Shown in pieces: positions 7,901-15,442 of a stretch of DNA of 38,564 nucleotides. Where the stretch lies: NCBI GenBank assembly GCA_002392345.1, contig DGGU01000049.1, positions 1 to 38,564 of the forward strand, written 5' to 3'. The translations under genes were made by a program, and so were the position numbers. Position 1 is the stretch's first letter. Each line of letters begins with the position of its first letter. Under the pieces are notes generated by a model. The model was not told where the DNA came from. It did no database searches and saw only the letters and a program-made list of their open reading frames with translations. Source of the DNA: Lachnospiraceae bacterium UBA3866 (GTDB taxonomy: Bacteria; Bacillota; Clostridia; Lachnospirales; Lachnospiraceae).

Positions 7901-9814
7901 TAAAACCTTTTTTTTCTTTCCAGTGATTTTATCTTTTGTTATATTTGAATTAACTTTAAGTTCCTTGGCTATAGCACTAATGGTCGCTACCTTTAACTCT
8001 TTTAGATATAGTTTTGCTAGCATTATAAAATCTATATATATGTGTCTATCTCCTATGCCATACTCTTTAAAGAGTTCATTTAATTTCCAAGTAGAATCTC
8101 TCTCTATAGTGACAAGTTTTGCTCCATCTATAAAATCATTAAACTTAGTAAGCACATCCTTAAGCGGAAGCGCATCGTCTACATTTTTCTGAGTGACACC
8201 AGTCTTATCTTTTATTTCAAATGATATTGGTTTCTTTGTATTGACATACTCACTAAATGATCCTACTTCTTTCTTTCCACTAATTTTTTTGGCTATGATT
8301 TTAACAACCCCATCATTTTTCTTATTATAACCAGTGGTTACAATTTTATATATTACAAAATCTCCATCAAATGAATAGTCTACAGCAACTTCATTATCAT
8401 CGCTATCATAGATATATTTGTCGGCATCTTCAACAAGATAGCCCTCAACACCATTTATTATTTTAAAATCACTGTCTTTTAGATCTTTATATACGTATTC
8501 ATGAGCATCTGCAAGCGCATTGACGGCACCATGGTCAGTTATGGCCATAGCAGTCATACCAAATCTCTTAGCAGTAGCTATATATTGTTTAACATCTCCT
8601 ATGCCATCTTGAGCACTTGATTTTGTGTGAAGATGAAGTTCAACTCTTTTCACTTTCTCATTATCAACCCTATCAGTAACTATCTCGTTATAGTAGTCAT
8701 CATCCCCTGGTTTGCCGTATTCTATCATAGTCCTATGAGATGTTTTCGTTATAGTATAAGGTTCACAGACATATGAACTTGCAAATGTATCATATTTTGT
8801 CTTTCCTTCTACCTTTAGTTCATCGCCTATCTTAAATCTTTTATCAAAAAGCTCAGCGTCCTCTTTCGCTCCAAAGAATTTGATCTCTATACAATTTTCA
8901 TTATCCGTAACGTATAAAGAAAATACTGCCACATTTTTTTTATTCTTTGGTGATATAAATTTCTTTAAATTATATAAAACCCCAGTAAATTCCACATTGT
9001 CCATATCATAAAGTAATTCCGATATTGTCACAACTTTTAGACGAGGCTTAGTTTTTGCCCTAACTATATTAAAAAGAATCTCACCATCCATGGTTATCCC
9101 ACTTCGTCGTCCAGTTCGTCCTAATGGTTTTCTTGCATTTGTATCATGCGAATCCTTCTTTTTTTCATTGTCTATAGTTTTACCATTTTCTTTTATATTA
9201 TCTATAATGCTATCTTTTTCTTTTGGTTCATCTATATAACTATTGCTTTTTATTGCTGCTTCATAACTTGCATTTCCGCCATACGAACTTTCAACCCATT
9301 GTATATTAATCGTTATATCCCTGCCATATTTATTCTTAAATGTATCTTTAATATAATCGACTATCTCATGCTGTATCGCTTCAAAACTACTTATATGGTC
9401 AAACCCAAGCTTTAGAGTGTTGTCATCCGTAAACTCTGTGAATTCCTCTTTTATAAATGATTTTGCGATCGGCATATTGTTTTTTAATTCTTTGTAAAAA
9501 TCGTTCTCCACTTTTTCGAATATGTTTTTGCAGTTCCACGCAGAATCAAGTTCATAGCGCAATCTAAAATTAATGAGCTTTATTAATTCACCATTTCCAC
9601 TCCCACTTACATTATCTCTATCATATAGATCATTTGCGGTTTTCTCTTCCGCTTCTTCTATGATGTCGTATGGAATTATATATTTTGAAACAAGATAAAA
9701 ATTGAGAGCATCTTTCCCTTTCGTCATCTTTATGCTCTCAACTTCTACATCAGCAAAGTATTGCTCTAGTTCATCCTCAAAATTAACTTTTACGACATCA
9801 AAAAATTTCTTCAT
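4982..9814 (-). CDS. polC: DNA polymerase III alpha subunit, PolC type, degenerate exonuclease domain
   Basis: This is the Gram-positive replicative polymerase, 1610 residues and somewhat longer than usual (about 1440). Domain order: N-terminal region (1-230), OB fold (about 255-360), PHP domain (HLHTK with His394/His396; ITDHG with Asp427/His428), exonuclease region (about 485-660), rest of PHP (to about 830) and polymerase. Polymerase marks are GSRGSVGSS, a zinc site with two CPKC pairs (1006-1038), PDIDLNF with Asp1068/Asp1070, TTGQHPGGM, LDILGHD with Asp1192, and IPEFGT. A clamp-like ELSLF lies near the C terminus. The exonuclease region aligns but lacks its acids: FDVETTG is YKIVTTG (Lys490, Val492), and the later motifs are also lost. 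An acidic insert occupies about 1435-1480. rseP ends three bases upstream. Confidence 0.96.
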   Translation of the reverse strand: MKKFFDVVKVNFEDELEQYFADVEVESIKMTKGKDALNFYLVSKYIIPYDIIEEAEEKTANDLYDRDNVSGSGNGELIKLINFRLRYELDSAWNCKNIFEKVENDFYKELKNNMPIAKSFIKEEFTEFTDDNTLKLGFDHISSFEAIQHEIVDYIKDTFKNKYGRDITINIQWVESSYGGNASYEAAIKSNSYIDEPKEKDSIIDNIKENGKTIDNEKKKDSHDTNARKPLGRTGRRSGITMDGEILFNIVRAKTKPRLKVVTISELLYDMDNVEFTGVLYNLKKFISPKNKKNVAVFSLYVTDNENCIEIKFFGAKEDAELFDKRFKIGDELKVEGKTKYDTFASSYVCEPYTITKTSHRTMIEYGKPGDDDYYNEIVTDRVDNEKVKRVELHLHTKSSAQDGIGDVKQYIATAKRFGMTAMAITDHGAVNALADAHEYVYKDLKDSDFKIINGVEGYLVEDADKYIYDSDDNEVAVDYSFDGDFVIYKIVTTGYNKKNDGVVKIIAKKISGKKEVGSFSEYVNTKKPISFEIKDKTGVTQKNVDDALPLKDVLTKFNDFIDGAKLVTIERDSTWKLNELFKEYGIGDRHIYIDFIMLAKLYLKELKVATISAIAKELKVNSNITKDKITGKKKKVLNIDENLALVSESFINMLMKLNVDYEIDNINQLKDKLIISDDYIRRQKYYHIILLAKNDVGRVNLYKIVSDSHIKYMYNKRPRIPRSLLNEYREGIIVGSACILGELMDAVKNDLPDDKLKAIASYYDYLEIQPTLNNSFLLKDEPGNFKTIKDLENLNIKIVKLGEELDKPVVATCDCHYVEKTDKIYREILRLGIMSKKVNRDKDGNIKAEVSAELESTNEEHLYFRTTKEMLDEFSYLGVDKAYEVVVKNSNLISDMIEKIYPVRFDNCPPHIEGSEEELKDSCYQNLIKTYGEEVPKVIKDRLDNELKYIIDNGYSVMYISAKKLIDYSKENGYPVGSRGSVGSSLAATMSGVSEVNPLKPHYICPKCHHIEYDTIDTRKYDNDTGFDMPDKLCPKCNTLMRKDGVNIPFETFLGIPGDAKAQKEPDIDLNFCSVFQSRIHEKTIDMFGKDNTYKAGTVGTIASKTAYGYVMRFKEMSGLELNRNQVDFYKNKIVECKNTTGQHPGGMIVVPDNEKIYTFTPIQIAAGKEGNDITTHFDYHKIDKNLLKLDILGHDAPLILKKLQEATGVDFNTVPFYEKEVLDLFKGTESLGITPSDISGTKLGCLTIPEFGTDFAMNMCLDAKPKTVADLIRIAGLAHGTDVWQGNVQDLIKNGDCTLSTAICCRDDIMIYLKEKGLDGGVAFNIMERVRKGKKLTDEYRTLMREHDVPEWYIGCCDKIQYMFPKAHAAAYVLAALRIAYYKVHYPKEYYAVYFSVANSGFDYKLMIKDKSEIRYHIEKIARIINERKSKDRRFADSIATREKQDDIIRRTYRQLNGEEEEEVQLDEETLLNIQYEKMSAVKLFDLYMCYRHVEEMKARGIDFCPIDIYKAKRSDFQVIDGKIMPSFESINGIGTKEYDIDYNDEVPTSEKSTAMRCEIEGRKGEYTSIENFIERTGVNKTRVAEMKELSLFGDLREKEETTVFDFI

Positions 9815-9817
9815 ATA

Positions 9818-10993
9818 CTAATATAATGTTCCTGATAAAAGTTTATATATATCCATTCCAAATATCCACACCATAAATATAAGTAAGAGCACCATAGTAA
9901 CTGTGTTGGCCATACCTTCTATATTCTTATCTATAGGTCTACCTATAATCATCTCTATCGCTGCAAATACTATCCTTCCACCATCAAGTGCTGGTATAGG
10001 AAGAAGATTCATAACTCCAAGATTTGATGATATGAGAACTATAAGCGTTGCTAAGGTGTAGAATATACTTCCGACACCATTTGAACTTGCTTCACTTATA
10101 GCATCACCCATAACTGCTACAGTTCCAACAGGACCTGAGATATCTCTTGTCTTAAGTTTTCCTCTTATAAGAAGTTTAAGGCTCATGACAGTGGTCTTCA
10201 CATAGAAGTATAGTTCTTTCCCCGCCATCTTAAATGTCTCTATTATATTCGTTGGGCGATTGACCATATTTTTAAATGAAATGCCTATAAGAACTCTATC
10301 TTCTTCTTCATTATATCTTGGATACACCAAAGTCTTATACTCTTGCCCGTCTCTATTAAATGTTATAACAAGAGGATAATGCTTCTCCTTAAAATCATCA
10401 TTATTAAGCTGCATAAATATCATTATGTCTCTATAAGCTATAACTTTTTCTTTGTCTTCAGGAGTTTCAAGTTCTATAATCTCATCTCCTGATTGTAATT
10501 TTATAGGTGTTGCATCCATAGCAGCAGAATCTACAGACACCTCGTTTATCACTGGCACATCGAAGCCAACAAGCTGCACAAGAAAGATAGCAAGGACAAA
10601 AGCAAGTAAGAAATTCATCGCTGGTCCTGATATGCATATGAAAAACTTTTTCACAGGACTTATTACAGAAAAATTATTGTTATCTATTTCTTCTTTAGTA
10701 TATTTTACACCATCAAAATCATATAGGCCATTCTCATCTATCTTCACATCCTCGGCTTCAGTAAAGTCGCCTGACCCCGCAGAGTCTTCTCCTATCATCG
10801 CACAGCTTCCACCAAATGGAAAGGCTTTAAGGCTATAGCGAGTGTTGTGCCATATCTTGGTTAACACCCTTGGTCCCATACCAATAGAAAATTCTCTTAC
10901 CGGCACTTTAAAAAGTTTGGCCATCATAAAATGGCCAAACTCATGAATAAATATTATAAAGCCTAAAGCTAAGATTGCAATTACAATTCCCAT
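9818..10993 (-). CDS. rseP: Site-2 intramembrane metalloprotease RseP/RasP
   Basis: This is a membrane zinc protease of family M50 that cuts anti-sigma factors or signal-peptide remnants inside the membrane. The 391 residues have the zinc motif HEFGH at 17-21 in the first membrane segment, a divergent PDZ region (about 140-230), and NLLPIPALDGG (329-339) supplying the third metal ligand. A hydrophobic segment ends the protein. An acidic insert at about 70-105 separates the first membrane segments and is longer than usual. The ATG overlaps the stop of the upstream wall protein (TAATG), and polC starts three bases after the rseP stop. In related genomes rseP commonly sits in a dxr-rseP-ispG-polC block; dxr and ispG are absent here. 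Confidence 0.95.
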   Translation of the reverse strand: MGIVIAILALGFIIFIHEFGHFMMAKLFKVPVREFSIGMGPRVLTKIWHNTRYSLKAFPFGGSCAMIGEDSAGSGDFTEAEDVKIDENGLYDFDGVKYTKEEIDNNNFSVISPVKKFFICISGPAMNFLLAFVLAIFLVQLVGFDVPVINEVSVDSAAMDATPIKLQSGDEIIELETPEDKEKVIAYRDIMIFMQLNNDDFKEKHYPLVITFNRDGQEYKTLVYPRYNEEEDRVLIGISFKNMVNRPTNIIETFKMAGKELYFYVKTTVMSLKLLIRGKLKTRDISGPVGTVAVMGDAISEASSNGVGSIFYTLATLIVLISSNLGVMNLLPIPALDGGRIVFAAIEMIIGRPIDKNIEGMANTVTMVLLLIFMVWIFGMDIYKLLSGTLY

Positions 10994-13764
10994 TATGATA
11001 TTAATGCACCCTTTTCATCAAAACTATATGTCTTTCCATCAATAGTTTTTGAACCCACTGCTGCTGTACCAAAGCTTGCAATATTTGAATCTGGTTCAAA
11101 ATAATATATCTTCCCATTTACTTCTTGCCATCCTGTCTGCATCATACCATTTGCATCAAAACTATACCATCCACTTGTTGATCCCCAAGAAAGATTATAT
11201 AGACCGCTTGATACAAAACCTGCAGTACCAAGAGTTCCATTTGCATTCATATCTCCTGCAAGGAAGTACCATGAGTTAGTTCCTGGTGCCTTCTGCCATT
11301 TTCCAAAACCTGTGTTTCCATTTTCATCTGTTATATTTGATGTAGGTATTTTAGCATTTTCTGGATCATTAAGCAAAGAAGTAGCAAGCTCTGTATTAGC
11401 AACTAGCTTTGTCTGAGGTATATTATTGGTCTTATTAATCTGCACGCTTTGCAATAATTGTTGCTGATATATTGGATTTTTGGTTAAATCGCCCATAGGA
11501 CCTACTGATGGGCTACTACCTCCGCCTCCACTAGGGCTACCTCCACCACCTGATGGTGGTATTGGTGTTGGCGGTGTTGGTGGTGCTGGTGGCGTTGGTG
11601 GTACAGGAGCTTCAAATGATGCTCCTATATAAATGCTTGAATTACCATCATACTCTTCTCTATATATTGATAAAGCCTCATCCCTTGTTAAAGTCTTTTC
11701 AGAGTCTTTATTATATTTTTTAAAGCCATCATAGTACCCATTTGCGCCTATCCTATAAAAACCAGTTGCACCTTGTGACACAGCATTATCTAGTGCAGAT
11801 ATTACATTGTTCTCATCGCCAGCATATGTATATATAGAATGGACACTATCAGTAGATTTGTTGTAATAATATAGTACGTATGCATTGTCTACCATTGTGA
11901 CAGTAGTAGGCGTAGACTGACCACCAAATAAAACATTTACTTGAGAAGTATCAGCTGCAAGCTCATATGGATCAAATAAGAATAGAATTCTTTTATCATT
12001 ATAAGCTACTTCTCCAGTTGTATTATCATCATACTTTACATTGATCACAAGGCCTTTACCATCAAATCTCTCACCAGTAGAATATTCTTTCCAATCTTGC
12101 TCTTTCTTTATAGATATTTCAGACACAGCTTTTAAAATATTAATTTCAACATCTTCATAAACTGAAGTTTTAAAACGGAATCTGCAATACTTTGCATTTG
12201 CAGTTACTGTATCCCAACCAAGAGAATTCTTATCTGCATCTAATATTTCTCTTGCGAATAGATCTTTATACTGAATTGCATCATATGCTATATCTTTTGT
12301 CCAAGTTGGTACATCTGTATCAAAAATCTGGTCTGATACTTCGATGATAAGTCCCGTAGGGTCAATTTCTTCTCCTACATAATAATCAACTTTATCAGGC
12401 ATTTGTTTCACACTCGAATGGTATATCGGATCAAAATTTACCCTAACTTTTACATCTTCAGTTGCATTATTTTTCCAACTTTCAACCAAAACACTAAGTT
12501 GTTCATCAGATAAGAACTCCTCTGGCACGCCTTCGCCTTTATAAAGAAGCCAACCTACATCAACCCATGCTCCAGTATCTTGATAAGCAATATTATAAAC
12601 TAGTGGAATTTCTATAGGATGAGTATCTAACTGTTCTGAATGATATGTAATTATATTTATAGTATGATCTGCGTCAAAATATCCAAAATTTTCTGGATAA
12701 TTTTCGTTTGTTACAAATGTAAATGTGTGTGGAACTTTCACATCCAGTTCAACCTTATGCTCATTCCTTGTGTTGTAGATGAATTTACAATATTTAGTTT
12801 CAGCCGTTACAGTATTTCCTGCTATAACTGCTTCGCTCTCATCAAGAAGTTGATATGAATATAATCTTTCAAACTGAGGTTCATCATATGGTATATCTTT
12901 TGTCCAAGTTGCTGGGCTACTTATTTCATCTGATGCTTCAAATACGAGTCCTGATGGATCAATTTCTTCTCCTACAAAATAAGAAGTTTTCGTAGGAGGA
13001 GTTTTTAAACTTGAACTCCAAATCTCAGACATGTTTACTCTTACAGTTATATTTTCTGTTGGATTAGCTGTCCAATTTTCAACTAAAGTATCAAGTTGAT
13101 CGTCTGATATCCAATTATTACCATCGCTTTCATTTGTCCATCCTACATTTATCCAGTCAGGGTCAGTCCAACCACCAGACCAAGCTGCAGGGTAAAAAAC
13201 TGGAATAGTAACTGGATTTGTAGTGATATCTTCAGAACTATACTCTATTGTTCGTGGACCGCCTTCACTATTAAACCATCCAAATGGATTTGGATCGTCT
13301 TCTGGACCAGGTACCACGAATTTAAATTTAAAACTCTCTCCATCACCAAAAAGAGCTGTTGTCTTAAGAACTTTCATCTCTGCGGGAGTCGCGATGAACG
13401 TCTCTACGAATTCTTCTGTTATCTCTTCTTCAACAATTGTCTCTTCCGGACTCGAGGTACTCGCCCCTACGGATTCTTCAGTTTTCTCCTCCTCAGTTTC
13501 CGTCTCTTCCTCTACTGTTGTTTCCTCTATAGTTGTCTCTCCCTCGGTTGTTGTCTCTTCCTCCGTTGTTGTCTCCTCTATAGTTATCTCTTCCTCGGTT
13601 GTTGTCTCCTCTATAGTTGTCTCTTCCTCGGTTGTTGTCTCCTCTATGGTTGTCTCTATTGTCTCATCGTTTTGTACTTCTGCGAAAGTAGTAATTGCAT
13701 TTGTAGTAAATATTAAGCTACATATAAGTACTACAGACAAAACTTTTTTCAAAAAATTCCCCAT
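10993..13764 (-). CDS. Secreted cell-wall-binding protein with tandem repeats
   Basis: This is a 923-residue exported protein. Residues 1-28 are a signal peptide. Residues 35-95 are a Thr/Glu repeat coded by a 33-base tandem array. Residues 98-108 and 120-129 are peptides resembling those in GrpE. Two tandem modules of about 200 residues follow (about 145-344 and 345-546). Each has an N-terminal part I do not recognise (FGWFN/FGYFD, IPVFY/IPLVY, NVGW/DVGW) and an Ig-like part with YFVGEEIDPSGL or YYVGEEIDPTGL then WTKDI. A third Ig-like domain spans about 547-625. A Pro then Gly/Ser linker (720-755) leads to choline/wall-binding repeats (GKWQ, SGWYSFDANGMMQTGW, GKTYSFDEKG) at 818-923. GGGGG precedes the ATG, and a promoter lies upstream. 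It overlaps rseP by one base. It is probably an adhesin or wall protein; its function is unknown. Confidence 0.85.
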   Translation of the reverse strand: MGNFLKKVLSVVLICSLIFTTNAITTFAEVQNDETIETTIEETTTEEETTIEETTTEEEITIEETTTEEETTTEGETTIEETTVEEETETEEEKTEESVGASTSSPEETIVEEEITEEFVETFIATPAEMKVLKTTALFGDGESFKFKFVVPGPEDDPNPFGWFNSEGGPRTIEYSSEDITTNPVTIPVFYPAAWSGGWTDPDWINVGWTNESDGNNWISDDQLDTLVENWTANPTENITVRVNMSEIWSSSLKTPPTKTSYFVGEEIDPSGLVFEASDEISSPATWTKDIPYDEPQFERLYSYQLLDESEAVIAGNTVTAETKYCKFIYNTRNEHKVELDVKVPHTFTFVTNENYPENFGYFDADHTINIITYHSEQLDTHPIEIPLVYNIAYQDTGAWVDVGWLLYKGEGVPEEFLSDEQLSVLVESWKNNATEDVKVRVNFDPIYHSSVKQMPDKVDYYVGEEIDPTGLIIEVSDQIFDTDVPTWTKDIAYDAIQYKDLFAREILDADKNSLGWDTVTANAKYCRFRFKTSVYEDVEINILKAVSEISIKKEQDWKEYSTGERFDGKGLVINVKYDDNTTGEVAYNDKRILFLFDPYELAADTSQVNVLFGGQSTPTTVTMVDNAYVLYYYNKSTDSVHSIYTYAGDENNVISALDNAVSQGATGFYRIGANGYYDGFKKYNKDSEKTLTRDEALSIYREEYDGNSSIYIGASFEAPVPPTPPAPPTPPTPIPPSGGGGSPSGGGGSSPSVGPMGDLTKNPIYQQQLLQSVQINKTNNIPQTKLVANTELATSLLNDPENAKIPTSNITDENGNTGFGKWQKAPGTNSWYFLAGDMNANGTLGTAGFVSSGLYNLSWGSTSGWYSFDANGMMQTGWQEVNGKIYYFEPDSNIASFGTAAVGSKTIDGKTYSFDEKGALIS
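13381..13471 (-). repeat. Two in-frame repeat copies within the wall-protein gene
   Basis: On the coding strand, 13446-13471 begins CGTAGGGGCGAGTACCTCG and ends AGTCCGG, a GC-rich palindrome-like unit matching the dispersed family. A more diverged unit, CGTAGAGACGTTCATCGCG, lies at 13381-13408. They encode VGASTSSPEE and VETFIATPAE, parallel to the pair in GrpE. Confidence 0.5.
13504..13653 (-). repeat. 33-base tandem repeat (VNTR) coding the Thr/Glu tract
   Basis: Four 33-base units lie at 13504-13536, 13555-13587, 13588-13620 and 13621-13653, with an 18-base partial unit at 13537-13554. The last three are nearly identical. Each encodes ETTIEETTTEE or a close variant. The unit is a multiple of three, so gain or loss of copies would change length without breaking the frame. 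Confidence 0.93.
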
Positions 13765-13788
13765 ATTTACACCCCCTCTCTACCACTA

Positions 13789-13817
13789 ATTGTATATAAT
13801 TCAAGTGCATCTGTCAA
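13789..13817 (-). promoter_or_regulatory. Sigma-A promoter of the wall protein-rseP-polC unit
   Basis: The minus strand has TTGACA (13812-13817), a 17-base spacer and TACAAT (13789-13794), close to consensus. No other strong promoter was seen before rseP or polC, and those genes follow with overlap or a three-base gap. Confidence 0.85.
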
Positions 13818-13881
13818 CTTAATAGATGGATTTAATAAATTTTTAATAATAACTAAAGGCTTCAACAAAAATTTAAACATT

Positions 13882-13909
13882 TTGACAAAAATGTACAAAC
13901 TAATATATT
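13882..13909 (+). promoter_or_regulatory. Promoter of folA
   Basis: TTGACA (13882-13887), a 16-base spacer and TATATT (13904-13909) lie about 35 bases before the folA start. They are divergent from the wall-protein promoter. Confidence 0.7.
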
Positions 13910-13943
13910 GAAAATATGCATACTTAGTTGTAAAATATAAGGC

Positions 13944-14444
13944 ATGATTGCTATAGCATGTGTAGATGCAAAAAATGGCATAGGAAAAGACGGGAAGCTT
14001 CTCATATCAATACCTGATGATATGAAGTTTTTTCGCGAAACTACAAAAGATAGCATAGTCATCATGGGCAGAAAAACTCTCTTTAGTTTTAAAGATAAGA
14101 TGCCTCTTAAAAATCGCATCAACATAGTATTCACTACCAATGATGAACTAAAAAAAGATTACGAGAATGTCGGCAACATATATTTTATAAAAGAAAAAAG
14201 TGAGATTAAAGATATAGTAGATAGATTCCCAGATAAAAAAATTTTCGTTATCGGCGGAGCATCTATCTATGAAAAACTTATAGATCTATGCGACACTTGT
14301 CTCATTACTAAGGTTGATAAAACCTTTGATGCAGATACATATTTCCCCGATCTTGAAAAAAATGGATTTAAGATAGAAAAAGAATCAGAATTGCATGATT
14401 ATGAAGGCATCAATTATAAATTTATAACATATAAGAAAATATAG
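13944..14444 (+). CDS. folA: Dihydrofolate reductase
   Basis: This enzyme reduces dihydrofolate to tetrahydrofolate with NADPH. The protein has 166 residues, typical of bacterial DHFR. It shows MIAIACVDAKNGIGKDGKL, the substrate-binding acid in IPDDMKFF (Asp26), the NADPH-binding IMGRKT, and the late VIGGASIYEKLI motif. The Pro-Trp pair usual before the acid (LPW) is Leu-Ile here, a change I also associate with other clostridial DHFRs. The Shine-Dalgarno (AAGG) is weak and close to the ATG. No thymidylate synthase lies next to it; a YitT-family gene follows after 31 bases. Confidence 0.93.
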   Translation: MIAIACVDAKNGIGKDGKLLISIPDDMKFFRETTKDSIVIMGRKTLFSFKDKMPLKNRINIVFTTNDELKKDYENVGNIYFIKEKSEIKDIVDRFPDKKIFVIGGASIYEKLIDLCDTCLITKVDKTFDADTYFPDLEKNGFKIEKESELHDYEGINYKFITYKKI

Positions 14445-14475
14445 ATGAATATCCACCTATATTATAGAGGTCAAA

Positions 14476-15408
14476 ATGCACGGAGAAAATAGAAGAAAAT
14501 TTATAAAGCAGATCAAGCAGATTAAGCCAATGAACCTCGGCATCAAGCTTACACTCATACTCCTTGGTATCATACTTTATGCCATCTCACTCAAATGGTT
14601 CGTGTACCAAGCAGACATCTTACCCACTGGGCTTACTGGTCTAAGTTATCTTGCTCAAAGACTACTTGCCGACAATTTCAATATCCATATTACTATAACT
14701 GTATTCAACCTTATATTTAACTCAATCCCTGCTATATTTTGTTTCTTTATAGTAGGTAAGGGTTATACTATCAACTCATTCCTTATAATGTTCTTTTTCT
14801 CATTCATAGCAGACTACATACCTTATGTGAAGCTAACTACAGACCCTATGATATGTGCCATATTTGGAGGCCTTCTTGGTGGTTATGGTGCTTCGCTTTG
14901 GTTTAGATGTGGTGTATCAGGTGGTGGTACTGATTTCATCGCTATGTCACTATCTGCAAAACTTCACATACAAACTTTCGGTTGGGTACTTGGATTCAAT
15001 GTAGTACTTATACTTATACAAGGTGTGCTTTATGGTTGGGAACACTCTTTCTACTCTATCATATACCAATATGTTATGACTCAAGCTATAAACTTATCTT
15101 ATAGACACTATGAGGCAAGAACTATACTTATAGTTACTGAGAAGCCTGACCTCATATCTCAAGCTTTACTTGAAGGAACAGGCCACTCATCTACAGTATT
15201 ACATGGTATAGGTAGCTATTCTAAAAAAGATAAAACTATACTCTATACTGTCGTAACTCAACCAGAACTCAGAAAAGTAACTCACATCATAAGAAAAAAT
15301 GATTCCATGGCTTTTATCAACGTACTAAAATCATCAGATGTCCAAGGCAACTTCACTTACCTGCCGGTAGATAAAGACGACATAGACACCAACTACGGCG
15401 ATCGATAG
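14476..15408 (+). CDS. YitT family membrane protein (DUF2179 C-terminus)
   Basis: This 310-residue membrane protein of unknown function belongs to the YitT family. A basic N terminus is followed by about five hydrophobic segments (residues 20-200), with the family-type pieces LPTGLTGLSYLAQ and FGGLLGGYGASLWFRCGVSGGGTD. The cytoplasmic C-terminal DUF2179 domain (about 215-300) contains GTGHSSTVLHGIGSYSKKDK and an RKNDSMAFINV stretch. GAGG precedes the ATG. It lies 31 bases after folA and is followed by a strong bidirectional terminator. No substrate can be read from the sequence. Confidence 0.9.
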   Translation: MHGENRRKFIKQIKQIKPMNLGIKLTLILLGIILYAISLKWFVYQADILPTGLTGLSYLAQRLLADNFNIHITITVFNLIFNSIPAIFCFFIVGKGYTINSFLIMFFFSFIADYIPYVKLTTDPMICAIFGGLLGGYGASLWFRCGVSGGGTDFIAMSLSAKLHIQTFGWVLGFNVVLILIQGVLYGWEHSFYSIIYQYVMTQAINLSYRHYEARTILIVTEKPDLISQALLEGTGHSSTVLHGIGSYSKKDKTILYTVVTQPELRKVTHIIRKNDSMAFINVLKSSDVQGNFTYLPVDKDDIDTNYGDR

Positions 15409-15414
15409 ATCAAT

Positions 15415-15442
15415 AAAAAACTGGGGGCTGCCCCAGTTTTTT
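15415..15442. terminator. Bidirectional rho-independent terminator
   Basis: AAAAAACTGGGG and CCCCAGTTTTTT form a 12-pair stem around GCTG. Flanking A and T runs make it usable from both sides, ending the plus-strand folA-yitT unit and the minus-strand lipoprotein gene, whose stop codon overlaps it. Confidence 0.95.

Noticed and set aside
13223..13789. 188-codon plus-strand open frame opposite the wall protein
   Set aside because: It is Ser/Val-rich because it mirrors the Thr/Glu repeat; the minus-strand signal peptide and wall-binding repeats show the real frame.
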